A stretch of DNA of 64,000 nt from contig CM049310.1 of assembly GCA_026874595.1 (NCBI GenBank), positions 26,025,058 to 26,089,057 on the forward strand, written 5' to 3'. Below the pieces are notes generated by a model that was not told the DNA's origin, did not search any database, and saw only the letters and a list, made by a program, of their open reading frames with translations. Position 1 is the first letter of the stretch. The number at the start of each line of letters is the position of its first letter. Origin of the DNA: Sipunculus nudus. Lineage: Eukaryota > Annelida > Sipuncula > Golfingiida > Sipunculidae. The position numbers and the translations under genes were made by a program. Positions 12,160 to 22,208 of the stretch are shown here, piece after piece.

Positions 12160-15100
12160 GAACAGCCCCGTTTTTCGACTATAGGGCTGCGCCCCTCTAT
12201 TTTCAAATCCTGGATAGGCCACTGTATATTACGCGTTTATTTCGACTCCTAGTATTGTAACCAGTACAGCATGACAAGATAGACAAACTGTTCCTTGTAA
12301 TACATGTTTTGTTCTTTGATCCAATCAAATAATTGGAATAAAGGGTTTGTATCTCATCTAACTGTAAGTCATCTGAGCTATAGCGATTACCCTTTGTCAG
12401 TCGTCCGCCCCTCCTTTTAACAGGGCACAAATCGTAGCCGTTAGACCTAGAAACTTCTTTCTGAACATCTGAATAACTATTGCATTGATTGCCATGATTC
12501 TCTGCATGCTTATTCATCATGCAATGTTTCACCGCGGTCTGGCTGTTTTTAGGGCACAACCCGTGACCGATAGACCTAGAAATTTCTAACTTTACATCTA
12601 GGGAGGTCCTAGGCAAATCTCCCTGGAAACCTGAAATAAGGTCATGGTGACCTGTATTTTGTAAATTAGGGGAGAAAACATTATTTTTAAACACACAGTG
12701 AACGAGTTGGGTGCATTTATTGTGTCCATTGGGCCTAGAACCTTTTTTACTTGACATCCAGGGAGGCCCATGAAAAATCTCCTTGGAAACCAGAAATTAG
12801 GTCACTATAACCCATATTCTCCTAGCTATGAGGCTGTTAAGTACCCCTCCCTCCCCAGAATAATTGAAAATTTAATACTAAAACTCCAGTATCTGAATAG
12901 CTTATGCATTGTCATAATTCTTTCCACGCATATTGATTATGGAGAGTTTCATCATTTCCTGGAGAAAGATGGCGTCACCTATATTTTTCAAATATTTAAT
13001 TATAAATATTTAATTATATAAGGTATTTTTAGCGCTCTGTTAAGACTTATTTTACCCATTGTTCAAGGTTCATTGAATTCAGCTGAGCGTCATGGCCTAT
13101 GGGCCACTTTGGTAATGGTACAATTCAGATAAAAAATGAATGAGTAGTTCACAATGTTAACTGTATTGTAAGTCACCAATTTAACTTGCATAACATATTT
13201 TATTTGTTCGTTAGAGAGTTCGGTTGACGTTTTCAACATTTGACCTTGAAGTTGAGAGAAATTGCCTCTACGACAGCTTAGAGATTTACGATGGATCCAG
13301 CGTGCGGTCTCCCTATCTCGGGTCATTTTGTGGTTCTGATATTCCCCGCCAGGTGGTGTCAAACGGCAGCGCTCTCTACCTTGTCTTTTATTCAGACCGG
13401 AACTTTGGGAAGACAGGATTCAACGCTAATTATCGCACTGAGAAAAGTAATGTACTTCTGCAATCACATATACACATCAAAACGGTCTCTGCATTTCAAA
13501 AGAAAGCTTAAATTTTGATTTTTGCTTATACTTTTTGTAGAATCAAAGCATATTGTAGAATCGTAGGACTATCTATAAGATATGAAATATACCATTTCCA
13601 TAAAAAATCTTTAATTCAGCTGTTCATTTGTATTAATAGTGGCATCTATATAGAAGTTTTATCCTCCGATAAGCCTAAACTCTGCTTTAGCGTAACACTA
13701 TCTTAATCATTGTACAAAGTACCAAAGCTTTAAAATTACGCCTCGACACAAAATTAAAACCAATTTTAGAAATGTCCCTCTGAAACTTTTGTGTGCGTTA
13801 GGCATTGACCGCCCTCGTCTCTCATACACTTGTATACACAAGGCGCTTCGTATAACAGGACAATAATGTAATGATCGCATCTAAGTATTTCAATATGTTA
13901 CTTTTGTTTATTAGTGTTTCATTTCATATATGTTATTGTTGCAATCAACAACAATCCTTGAATAATTGTTGCAATTAACGTATGTTCTTTTAGACCCTAA
14001 CATTCCCGACACCGGCATACCGACCGAGCCGCCAACTGAAGGGCCCCCGCTACCAAGTGCGTGATTATTTCTGCTATTAATAAAACTGTTATTTTCACTT
14101 GGTCATTACCCTCGTGTTGTTTCTGTATATGCGGGTTATAAGCGTCCAGTCGACAAACAGAAATCGTTTGAACTTATTGCATACATGGACTTATTTTAGA
14201 ATTTACCTTTGGTTAATGTTATTATAGTATAATTTCAGACTTAAGAGGCTGTAAAGGTTTAAAATATGAATATAAGTGCGGAATGGGTAAATTATTTTAA
14301 GAGATACAGTGAAATGTCAATTCTTGTTCCTTGTCATTTCTTTATTAATTACAGGCTTTCCAAGCAGTCTTGGAGATCGCATTTACCTGCACATGGGCCG
14401 CTGTTAAAATAATCTTGATTACTTCCGTATAACCTACCTTCATTTGAAATTATAATTAATAAAAAATCTCCTGTCCTTGTGTAAATTAAGTAAAAGTTAA
14501 TTATATTACAAATGTGTGCAACAAAAATATTTATAACCCCAGATGAGGGCTGCGGGTTGACCCCTATAACCCCGAAGTTCGACCGGATCGTGGGCGGTGA
14601 GGCCGCACGCCCACACAGCTGGCCCTGGATGGTCAGCTTCAGGGGTTCAAGCGGCAGCCATTTTTGTGGAGGAACACTAATCAGTGACACATGGGTCCTG
14701 TCGGCTGCGCACTGTTTCTACAGAAATTCCCGGTAAGTTTTATGCAATGAATTATGTATTTGTGCACAGAGAAATTGGATCCTCAAGTGAAGTTACTACA
14801 AACATACGATCATGGATATCGCTAGTTCTCATTAATACATGTTGGTGAAACCATAAATTATGCTTGATCCCCTTTCAAACATTGCCGCTTCCTTTTGCGG
14901 TATGTGAAAATGACTAGCTGTTGTATTCTTTTTAGGGAAGGGGAGTAGAGCACAGCTTCCTCAGTCAGATCACTAAAAGACGTGGGGCCATAAACTCGTT
15001 GCATTTTAGTTTTCAGTCAAATTTATTTATGCTTAAGCAAGTACAATCCTTAGACTCACTTTGGAATGAGGAGTATAGAAGAAACCCGACGTATTGAAGT

Positions 15101-18100
15101 TTAATTAAGTGATTTACACTGAATTAGTTATTCGGAGATATATACCCAAACATACTCAATTCCACCGATCTGGAAAACTTATATATTTAACCAAAGCAAT
15201 ACCAGCAATTTCTTTTGTCACGTATCATACTATTATAGAGGATTTGGAAAATTCAAGCAAGGCGGTAAAGGGCCCAAGCCTTTAAAATCCTCTACATTTG
15301 AAAAAAAGAGGGCTGGGGGAAATTGAAGTAGTCCTGGTATATAACATAAAACCTTGAAAGTGGAGGTCCAGTTCACACGTTGATGTTAAAAGGATTAATT
15401 CTGGAGTTCGACACTTCTAAATCTGTGGAACGCTGTACTTGGAATAACGACTGAACCTGAACTTGCACACTGTGAATTGCTTTTGGTTGCTTGTAACCAC
15501 AGACCAATACCAGTTGACGGCATTTTAGCAGTAGTGGGAGAACACGACCGCAGCTCCAACAACGACATGTACGAGGAGAACAGATTAATCTCCCGTGTCA
15601 TCACACCCAAGTACCCATCAGACTCCCGGCAGCACGGGAACGACATCGCCCTGGTAAGATTGAGCACACCTGTAATGTTCAGCGACGGCGTCCAGCCAGC
15701 CTGTATCCCAGTCAAGGACGTGGCCGCAAGGACAATCTGCGTCGGTACCGGCTGGGGAGCCACACAAAGTAAGCAGGATTTGCGGACTTTTTAAGTGGAT
15801 TACCACCCATGCCTTTCTTGGACCATATCCAGTAACTTAAATTAATCGATAAAATGTTTTTTTATTTACCAGCAGAGTCAATTTATGTAAAATTTCGCCA
15901 ACATGTTGGATGGATAACAAATTGTGACAGTTCTTGAAATGGTGCAGCTGAGCTACACAATCTATTCACTTAATTATAATCTAATGACATTTTTGCAGTA
16001 TTTGTAGACACCAGATGATTTTATAAAGTATCAAAACAAGAGCAGCAATAATCAACATCAGTACAATAATTTTTGTCGGTGCACCCTTACCATATATATA
16101 AACTCAGGCAGTCTGTTCGTCACAAAGTCTGAGCAATGAATATTCCATGTTTGCTCAGGCGTGGATGGATTAATTTTGCCTTTATATAGAAATCCTGTAT
16201 AATTATTGACACTCGTTACTTCCAGGTACTGGGTCTAATCTGGTTCTGCGTCAGGTGGCCTTGCCTGTGATAGCACAAAGTACGTGCCGGCGGAGTGACT
16301 ACTACGGCAATCTCATCAAAGACGACATGATGTGTGCCGGCTTTGAACAGGGCGGCAAGGATACATGCTCGGTAAGACTTGATTGGTAAAGCTATAAAGC
16401 CTGTATCTTTCCGTTTAATAAACATGTAAAACTATAACATAAGATGTGCTGTGTGATAATTCAACCACTTGGATTCCAAGAGAGATCATATATGACCAGG
16501 GGCGTATCCAGGATTTTAGAAAGACTAGAAGACTAAAGAAAGCCTAAAATTTGGTCCGGAAAGGAGGGGGTCAAGGCTTTACACATTGAACCCTTAGAGG
16601 TTGCGATGGCTTTAAGGGAGGCGGAGGATCCGCTCCTGATATAACGTGGATTCAGGCATTCAGTGCACTCTAGAATGTCACCTCTATTAATAACTCTTCA
16701 GTTACACCCTTGAATACCCTGGCTTCTACTGAACATAGAGATATGCATGACATGCCCCCATCCCCGCTCTCGTATTATTATATCAATTTAACGTGTTTTA
16801 TCTAGTTTTGACGTTTCGCTATTTGTTGTGTACTTGCTTGTATACCGGGCATCGCTGGTTAAACTGTCTACCAAACCCTAGTAGTCTAGAAGTTGTTGAT
16901 GATAGTGGTGGTATTCTGTTAGATGGTATGGCCTTGTTAGAATACAAACTGCTATGGAAGTGTCAGATTTGCATTGATTCTGGAATGATCGTAAGATACA
17001 GGAACCACACGATAATGCAAAGAGGAGTCACCAAAAGTGTAATACAGAGCCCAGGATCCTTTTTAAGCTCAGCTGACTATAAGTCATCTGCGCTATATAG
17101 ATTAACCAACCTAAAGCGACTCACCCTTTGTCCGTCGACTGTCCGGTTATCCGTTAACAGGGCACAAATCGTAACCGTTGAACCTAGAAACTTCTAACTA
17201 TACACCCAAGGAGGTCTTAGATAAATCTCTTTGAAACCTGAAATTAGGTCACGCTGACCCATATTGAGCTACCAGCCAAATCATAAATTTGAGCAGCCTG
17301 AAAGTCAGACTAACACAAATTGTAACCGTTGACCCTGAAAACCTTTCCCTAAATATCCAAATAGGTCCCGGGCCAGTTTCCTTGGAAACGTGACATTTTA
17401 GTCTCAGTGACCTATATTCTTCGAGCTATGAACCAAAAACCTGACTTTGAGCTGCCTGAAGTCAGGCAAATCTTAACCATTTGACCAAGATATTTTTACA
17501 TTAAAATGCAGGCGGGGGTCTTTGTGGAGTCTTGGGAAAACTAGATCAGAGCACCCTAAGAGTCAGACGGGCATAAATTGTAATTTTTGGACCTAGAAAC
17601 TTCTCACTTATCTAAAAAGGTCCTAGTCCGGGTTCTTGGAAACATGAAATAAGGTCACTGTGACCAATATGCAGCGATATATAGTTAAAAACATAAGTAC
17701 CCTGAAAGTGAGATGGGCACAAATTAGAACAAATGGACCTAGAAACTTAAAACAGAGAGGCCCAGATAAATTTTTTGTCCACTGGAATTAAGACCTAAAT
17801 TCTGTGAACAATGGGCGATAAACAGTATTTTTAGCATACTGAAAGTCATACAGGGCACAAATTGTAACAATTAGACCTAAAACCTTCGTACCTTAAATCC
17901 GAGGGGTTCTGATAGAGGCTCCTTTGAAACCTGATATTAGGTCACTGTGACCTATATTCTGCAAGCTATGCAACAAATTTTATTAGCACTATGCAAGTTA
18001 AATGCGCAAAATCTTAATGGACCTAGGAATTTAATATGTAACCACCAGACTGCTCCTGTTAAAATCCCCTCGAAAATCAGAAATAAGGTCAACTATATGA

Positions 18101-20153
18101 AAAAAAAACAACAATGATTTTGAAAACCTTGAAAATCAGACAGGGCACATGTCAAAACTATTGGACTTCTTATATTAGCATCCAGGTAGTTCCTTGATTA
18201 AATATTCTACTAAATACGATCTTGGGTCTGTGTGCGACCTGTATCCTGCAACTATGGGAAATAATCTATTTATCTATCAATAATATATGTATTGATTGCC
18301 TTTATATCAAATTAAACCGAGCGGCATGGCCGAGTGGCCATTAGTTTCTGTAGCGTTGCTGTGTAGACTCTGTCCTTGGAGTGGGGTAAATCGCCAGGGA
18401 AATAGTTATCAATTTAATGGTCATCTTTTCAGCGTCATTGACACATCGCCTTACTTCAGCCAGAAAAAAATATAGGACCTCCTATTCATTTTTAGCTCAG
18501 CTGTCTGAAATTCATCTGAGCTATAGCGATCACTCTTTGTCCGGTCCGTCTGTCTGTCTGTCCGTTAACCAGGCACCCCCAGAATAATGGAAAATTTGAT
18601 ACAAAAACTCAAGTATCTGAACAACTATTGCATTAATCACCATAAATATTTGCATGGATATTGATCATGGAATGTTTCATCAGTTTCTGCAGTCTGGTGG
18701 CGCCACCTGAATTTTTTTTTTATTTTTACGTATTTTTTCTCTATTTTCGAGACCTCTTAAGATGCGGTCATCTGTTAACAGGGCACAAATCTTAACGTCT
18801 GGACCTAGGATCTTCTCTCTTGACATGCAGGGAGGCCCATGAGAAGTCTCCTTGGAAACCTGAAGTTAGGTCTCTGTTACCCGTCAACTCTGAGCTATGA
18901 GGCTCTTAAGTACCCCCCAGAATAATGGAAAATATGACACAAAAGCTCATGTATCTGAACAACTATTGCATTGATCAACATAATTTTTTGCATGGAGATT
19001 GATCATAAAAAGTTTCATCAGTTTCTGCAGTCTGGTAGCGCCACCTGGATTTTTTATCGAATATTTACAAATTTTTTTTCTCAATTTTTGAGACCTTCAA
19101 GGATATGGTTGTCTGTTAACAGGGCACAAATGGTTGAAATTGTACCTAGAATCTTCTTTCTTGACATCCAAGGAGGTACATGAAAAATCTCCATGGAACA
19201 TTGAAATTAGGTCTCTGCTTCTCATATCCTCTGAGCTATGGAGCTCAGAATACCCCCCCCCCCCCCCCGAATAATTAAAAATTTGTTACAAAAGCTCAGG
19301 TATCTGAACAACTGATGCATTGATAACCATGATTCTTTGCATGCTTATTCATGAAGGACTGTTTCATCAGTTCATACAGACTGGTGGTGCCACCTGGATT
19401 TTTTTCGAACTTTTATGCATTTTTCTCTATTTTTGAGACCTTCAAAGATGCAGTGGTCTGTTAACAGGGAAAAACGTAACCATTCGACCTAAAATCTTCT
19501 AATAAAAAATGAAGAGGTCCATGAAAATTCTCCTTGGAAATCTGAAATTAGGTCTATAGGGCTTGTAAGTGCCCTTCAGTATAATTAAACATTGTATATA
19601 AAACCTCCAGTTTCTGAACAACTCTTAAATTCTTCACCATGATTCTTAGTTTTCTGTTACCCATATCCTCTGAGCTATGTTGAATGGGGACACCACCTAC
19701 AGAAATTGGCATTGATAAAATTTCTTTTCTGAATGTTTTCCTGGTCAGCTGAGCGTCATGACCCCTGGATCACTTGTTTAAAACAGAACCGTCTTCCGTT
19801 TGATCAAGGGACATTAGAAATAATAATTAGTTAGAAATGGTTATCTGGCATATACTACAAATTAATTTCTTTGCACATAATAAGGTACATGTGATTGACA
19901 GGGTGACTCCGGAGGGCCGCTGGCATGTAAGGACACTAGCAGTGGACGCTGGTACCTACACGGCATCACGAGTTGGGGGTCAGGGTGTGCTCAACGCAAG
20001 AAACCCGGGGTCTATACCAAGGTCATATATCACGACTCGTGGTTATTCTCAGAAGCCATAGCAGACGAGGGAGGCGAGTATGAAACACTACAATCACTTG
20101 TGCTCATGAGACACATTTTAACAGAAAATGTAATATCTTCCTCTGTAATGTAA
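7554..20153 (+). CDS. secreted CUB-domain trypsin-like serine protease, 10 coding exons
   Basis: Joining 7554-7639, 8211-8295, 8958-9024, 9301-9440, 13215-13446, 13994-14056, 14543-14732, 15503-15768, 16226-16371 and 19902-20153 gives 1527 nt, or 508 residues. All introns are GT-AG and every phase matches. Layout: signal peptide (about 1-24), unassigned region (25-86), CUB domain (87-202; Cys 87/116/143/165, with acidic residues of a calcium-binding cbCUB), Pro-rich linker (about 204-224), and S1 peptidase. The activation cleavage is R239|IVGG. The triad is H281 (AAHC), D335 (NDIAL) and S428 (GDSGGP). D422 sits at the S1 specificity position, predicting cleavage after Lys/Arg. C228 should tether the propeptide to the catalytic domain. 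It is probably an extracellular zymogen; its substrate is unknown. The tail of about 30 residues after the last conserved helix is unusual. AATAAA at 20181 fits the 3' end. Start choice: the Met after the acceptor at 7541-7543; a more upstream ATG at 7455 is less likely. Confidence 0.94.
8211..8295 (+). CDS. CUB-protease coding exon 2
   Basis: Acceptor TTATCAG at 8204-8210; donor GTATGG at 8296. It encodes an acidic, unassigned stretch ([18 protein letters not shown]) in frame with exons 1 and 3. NGT is a possible N-glycosylation site. Confidence 0.85.
8958..9024 (+). CDS. CUB-protease coding exon 3
   Basis: Acceptor TTGCAG, donor GTAAGT at 9025, phase 0 in and phase 1 out. It encodes [20 protein letters not shown], with no known domain. 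The splice phases fit both neighbours. Confidence 0.85.
9301..9440 (+). CDS. CUB-protease coding exon 4 (first half of CUB)
   Basis: Acceptor TTTATTAAG at 9300; donor GTGAGT at 9441. It encodes the CUB opening Cys (GCGYKDAI), the typical [11 protein letters not shown]...CGWRI beta-strand segment and the second Cys. Phase 1 in, phase 0 out. Confidence 0.93.
9770..9815 (+). mobile_element. hAT/MITE-like terminal fragment
   Basis: CAGGGGCGTATACATAGGGG resembles the ends of the CAGGGGCG-type MITEs elsewhere in the window. No matching right end or target duplication was found, so it is probably a truncated copy. Confidence 0.45.
10826..11110. repeat. two-copy tandem duplication, ~143-bp unit
   Basis: Two nearly identical copies share ATTATCAGTTCTAAAGGTTC, TTTGTTGTATTTGTTGAAAT and CGTGAAGAAAGGAAAATGCT, offset by 143 bp (10861 and 11004). 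High identity suggests a recent duplication. It lies within the protease intron. Confidence 0.92.
12105..12156. repeat. (TA)n microsatellite
   Basis: About 26 TA units, read directly. It abuts a MITE-like end. Confidence 0.96.
12157..12224 (-). mobile_element. truncated hAT-like MITE end
   Basis: On the minus strand this starts CAGTGGCCTATCCAGGATT and continues GAGGGGCGCAGCC, the typical look of invertebrate hAT-type MITE termini. The other end is replaced by the TA tract, so only one terminus survives. Confidence 0.5.
12340..13110 (+). repeat. hairpin-headed modular repeat, copy 1
   Basis: A degenerate head (TAAGTCATCTGAGCTATAGCGA at 12364) is followed by modules starting GGGCACAA.....GTA.CC...GACCTAGAA (12421, 12551 and a weaker one near 12709). 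Then come a GAGGCTGTTAAGTACCCC...GAATAATTGAAAATTT module, a degenerate palindrome core at 12969-12980 and the tail CAGCTGAGCGTCATGGCC at about 13080. The same blocks occur in the same order at 17065-19775. An open frame on the minus strand here (12757-12203) is a by-product of this repeat. Confidence 0.85.
13215..13446 (+). CDS. CUB-protease coding exon 5 (second half of CUB)
   Basis: Acceptor TTCGTTAG, donor GTAATG at 13447. It encodes [29 protein letters not shown] and [14 protein letters not shown], which are the hallmark CUB strands with the third and fourth cysteines and the Glu/Asp/Asp set of a calcium-binding CUB. Phase 0 in, phase 1 out. Confidence 0.95.
13994..14056 (+). CDS. CUB-protease coding exon 6 (Pro-rich linker)
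   Basis: A 63-nt phase 1-1 exon encoding a Pro/Thr/Glu-rich linker ([13 protein letters not shown]). Acceptor CTTTTAG, donor GTGCGT at 14057. Because it is symmetric it could be skipped without shifting frame, shortening the CUB-protease hinge. Confidence 0.85.
14543..14732 (+). CDS. CUB-protease coding exon 7 (activation site, catalytic His)
   Basis: Acceptor ACCCCAG, donor GTAAGT at 14733. It encodes the propeptide Cys (NEGCGL), the [17 protein letters not shown] activation region, HFCGGTLIS and WVLSAAHC with the catalytic His. Phase 1 in, phase 2 out. Confidence 0.97.
15503..15768 (+). CDS. CUB-protease coding exon 8 (catalytic Asp)
   Basis: Acceptor AACCACAG, donor GTAAGC at 15769. It encodes VVGEHDRS, the calcium-loop-like segment, [10 protein letters not shown] with the catalytic Asp, QPACIPV (the partner Cys of the propeptide) and CVGTGWGAT. 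Phase 2 in, phase 1 out. Confidence 0.97.
16226..16371 (+). CDS. CUB-protease coding exon 9 (S1 pocket Asp)
   Basis: Acceptor CTTCCAG, donor GTAAGA at 16372. It encodes [34 protein letters not shown]. The Asp of KDTC lies six residues before the active-site Ser, as in trypsin. Phase 1 in, phase 0 out. Confidence 0.96.
16497..16638 (+). mobile_element. hAT-like MITE, 142 bp
   Basis: The left end CAGGGGCGTATCCAGG and the right end (reverse complement) CAGGAGCGGATCC form inverted termini. Flanks ATATGAC and ATATAAC may be a diverged target duplication. The inner sequence has a G-rich centre like the other CAGGGGCGGATCC elements. Confidence 0.7.
17065..18260 (+). repeat. hairpin-headed modular repeat, copy 2 (array of ~150-bp units)
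   Basis: The head at 17065 is an imperfect hairpin: AGCTCAGCTGACT and AGTCATCTGCGCT around an ATA loop. Eight module starts of the form CACAAATTGTAACC..TGGACCTAGAA follow at about 17163, 17314, 17465, 17572, 17718, 17856, 18005 and 18146, that is 107-151 bp apart. Each full unit also carries TTGGAAACCTGAAATTAGGT and GTGACC.ATATTCT. The units are well diverged, so the array is old. Confidence 0.88.
18490..19775 (+). repeat. hairpin-headed modular repeat, copy 3 (array of ~345-bp units)
   Basis: A second head at 18493 (AGCTCAGCTG...CATCTGAGCTATAGCGATCA) is followed by three long units. Their GGGCACAAAT starts are at about 18784, 19125 and 19468, and their palindromic cores are at 18696-18707 (GGTGGCGCCACC, exact), 19034-19045 and 19383-19394 (one mismatch each). 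The tail GGTCAGCTGAGCGTCATGAC at about 19741 matches the tail of the 12340-13110 copy. A poly-C tract lies at 19253-19268. Confidence 0.9.
19902..20153 (+). CDS. CUB-protease coding exon 10 (catalytic Ser, C-terminus)
   Basis: Acceptor GATTGACAG at 19901. It opens directly with [11 protein letters not shown], then [27 protein letters not shown] and an amphipathic end (DSWLFSEAI). A tail of about 30 further residues with no family counterpart precedes TAA at 20151-20153. Confidence 0.97.
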   Translation, partial: GDSGGPLACKDTSSGRWYLHGITSWGSGCAQRKKPGVYTKVIYHDSWLFSEAIADEGGEYETLQSLVLMRHILTENVISSSVM

Positions 20154-20180
20154 GATCTTCAACAGTTATCAGATCATTAC

Positions 20181-20186
20181 AATAAA
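20181..20186 (+). terminator. polyadenylation signal of the CUB-protease gene
   Basis: AATAAA 28 bp after the stop codon, on the coding strand. It predicts a very short 3' UTR. Confidence 0.75.
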
Positions 20187-20189
20187 GTG

Positions 20190-22011
20190 ACAGAAAGAAG
20201 GCGATAACGGGCCATGGAACAACTTTGAGGTTAAGCGGTTAACCTTTGGGCCTTTATGTATAAGGATCCCGGCGCTAGCATGCATTCTCCCGGTCCTTTG
20301 TGTCTTCAAATTGCATTCATACACTCGATATAGAAAGCAACCCATAATAGTGCTATTAATTTTTCTTGTAATATCTATTAAATAGTGACGTGTATGATAG
20401 TGAATTCAAATTACAGTTAATATCTTTGTTCAAAGTAAAACAGTCTTTAATATCCTGTTCTTGCACTGAGAGGCTTTAACAACTCAAATGTTAAATACGG
20501 TATTTTTATAGAAGTTGGTTGATAAAAATCGGTGTTTTTCAGTCTGTTCAACAAAACCATGCTGTGATCTTTATCATCGGTTTCCAGGTGTATTGTATTT
20601 TTTGGATATATATTAGCAGGCTCTGGCATTTGATTCAAGAATTCTGTTGGTTTAAATATATTTATTTTTGGATTGTACATGTAACGCTACGCTCTTTACA
20701 CAGCGCTTTAACTATAGGCATACTTCCTATATGCTAAGCGCTGTTTGTTTTGACCTCGTATCCTGAATCGCTACACCAGAGGGGAGCACTGTATTTTTGT
20801 CCAATCAGATGAGACCTTGTGCTGGAAGACACGACCAAGCGAGGAATACACGGAGCCAATCATGTTCATTTCGTTTTGAGTGACTGCTCATCGCCACCGG
20901 TAACCGTATGAACAGGCCACAGGCTCAGAGAGAATTGCCACAAACGTGGTTGACTTAGGGCCTTGTGCACATAGGATGCCCGGTCGATGAGCTGTAATTC
21001 AAACGAAACTTAACAACAAAGGCTGCGTGCACACCTCGCTGGCTGGTGTCAGTTCTGCAGACACCAGACACATGGCTATGCTAACACAGTCATACTGTCA
21101 GAATCGAATCGGTCGATGAATGCAGAATGCAGAGGGAGCAATTAAAATTCGAACGTAAACTTGTAATCAAACGGCGCTTGAAGCACAGCTATGGGCGGAG
21201 CCGAGATGCCTGCCGCGTGTCTGTTTATTGGCATCTGGTTTGCTGCTTTTCACATCATACGCACGTTTCGTTCAGCGTACAACGAACCGCCATCTGGTGT
21301 CTAAATATATCATAAACGGTCAAAGCTGGCAGCGTGAAAATCAGTTGCTTCTTTAGAAGCGTAAGATTTCCGCTGCCTCGGGAGCGTAATGTAACGCTCG
21401 TGAGGTAATAAATTACTCTCGAAACACACAATATAGAGATACATTGCACGCATGTATTACATTGAATTATGCATAATATATATACCATGGATTCGTTACA
21501 TAAAAAAAGTTCATAGAGAAAAAAATCTTTGTAATATGCAGTGTAAAACATGTCACACCACTTACTGGCCTCCCCCCTCCACCCCAACACGCCCGGGAAG
21601 CCTTTTTTTGTTTGGATTTGTGGAAAACCGTTAACAGAAAATTTCTTTAGCGAAGAATCTTGTTACTGTCACATTGTGGTTAAATATACTTTGGTAAAAT
21701 AATACCTTAGTAATATATATATTACGACAATTAGCACAAGCGTTGAGGGGGCATGTATTAGCCTGCCATTTTTAATATTAAAGTTCTAAAGTTGGACATT
21801 ATTAACCGCCGTGAACTGATTCGTGCATCTTGCCTTATTGCTTGTATCAAAAACATTAATTAATATACCATTATTGTCCTTAAACCTTCTTTTTTAAAGA
21901 AACTTGAAATCCACACAAATTGATTGTGAGTGGAACCATCCATATATCAAAGTGCCAAGGTTGGTTATCACCAATTTATTATAATCTTGATAAAGATATT
22001 TCAATTTGCAG
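20190..22011. other. intergenic region; possible promoter and upstream exons of the next gene
   Basis: No protein exon recognised. 20790-21200 is less AT-rich and has CCAAT-type sequences (near 20799 and 20856) and a GGGCGG box (near 21192), so it could be the promoter of the gene whose last exon lies at 22012-22208. This is inference only. Confidence 0.3.
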
Positions 22012-22208
22012 AGGAAGAAGAGGAATTTCAAGAAGAGGAGGAAGGCCAGTCTCAAGGCGTCCGGTACAAAAAGTCTAAGGGGGACATGTCCACTACACCG
22101 GAAGAGGAAATCTCAAACAGAATTGCGCGCGCACTAGACGCCATCAAATACGGGGACGAGGAAGTGGTTCAGAAACTTCTTAAAATACTTGACAATGAGG
22201 ACTCATAA
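22012..22208 (+). CDS. terminal coding exon of an unidentified gene
   Basis: After a good acceptor (TTTCAATTTGCAG ending at 22011), a phase-1 frame runs to TAA at 22206-22208. It encodes a Glu-rich start (EEEEFQEEEEGQ), a basic GVRYKKSKGD segment and an amphipathic helix-like end (EEEISNRIARALDAIKYGD, then EEVVQKLLKIL). Composition is clearly more protein-like than the flanks. The preceding exon must end in phase 1 with a base other than T. I could not find it: a candidate micro-exon at 21900-21925 would create a stop. The protein family is not recognised. No AATAAA was seen close by. Confidence 0.6.

Larger units (their letters stand above)
9441..13214 (+). other. protease intron 4, 3.8 kb, repeat-rich
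   Basis: It holds a hAT-like end fragment near 9770, a tandem duplication (about 10826-11110), a (TA)n tract (12105-12156), a MITE end (12157-12224) and a hairpin-headed modular repeat (12340-13110). No other exon is seen. GC-rich sequence near 10120-10150 has no evident function. Confidence 0.7.
16372..19901 (+). other. protease intron 9, 3.5 kb, filled by repeats
   Basis: It separates the S1-pocket exon from the active-site Ser exon. It holds a 142-bp MITE (16497-16638) and a long array of hairpin-headed modular repeats (17065-19775). A tRNA-like A box at 18327 has no B box. No additional exon is needed, since exons 9 and 10 join in frame. Confidence 0.8.

Noticed and set aside
12203-12757. 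Long minus-strand open frame (184 codons)
   Set aside because: It lies antisense to the hairpin-headed modular repeat and repeats the same phrases (DLCP, SRS) because the DNA is repetitive. No domain and no splice context.
16793-17197. 134-codon plus-strand frame in protease intron 9
   Set aside because: Its second half is the repeat head and module 1, and exons 9 and 10 already join in frame without it.
18327-18337. tRNA-like A box (TGGCCGAGTGG)
   Set aside because: Perfect A box, but no B box (GTTCGA..C) follows and no cloverleaf can be drawn. At most a decayed SINE head.
21900-21925. Micro-exon upstream of the 22012 exon (acceptor TTTTTTAAAG, donor GTGAGT)
   Set aside because: Its only open phase would join the next exon to create TAG.
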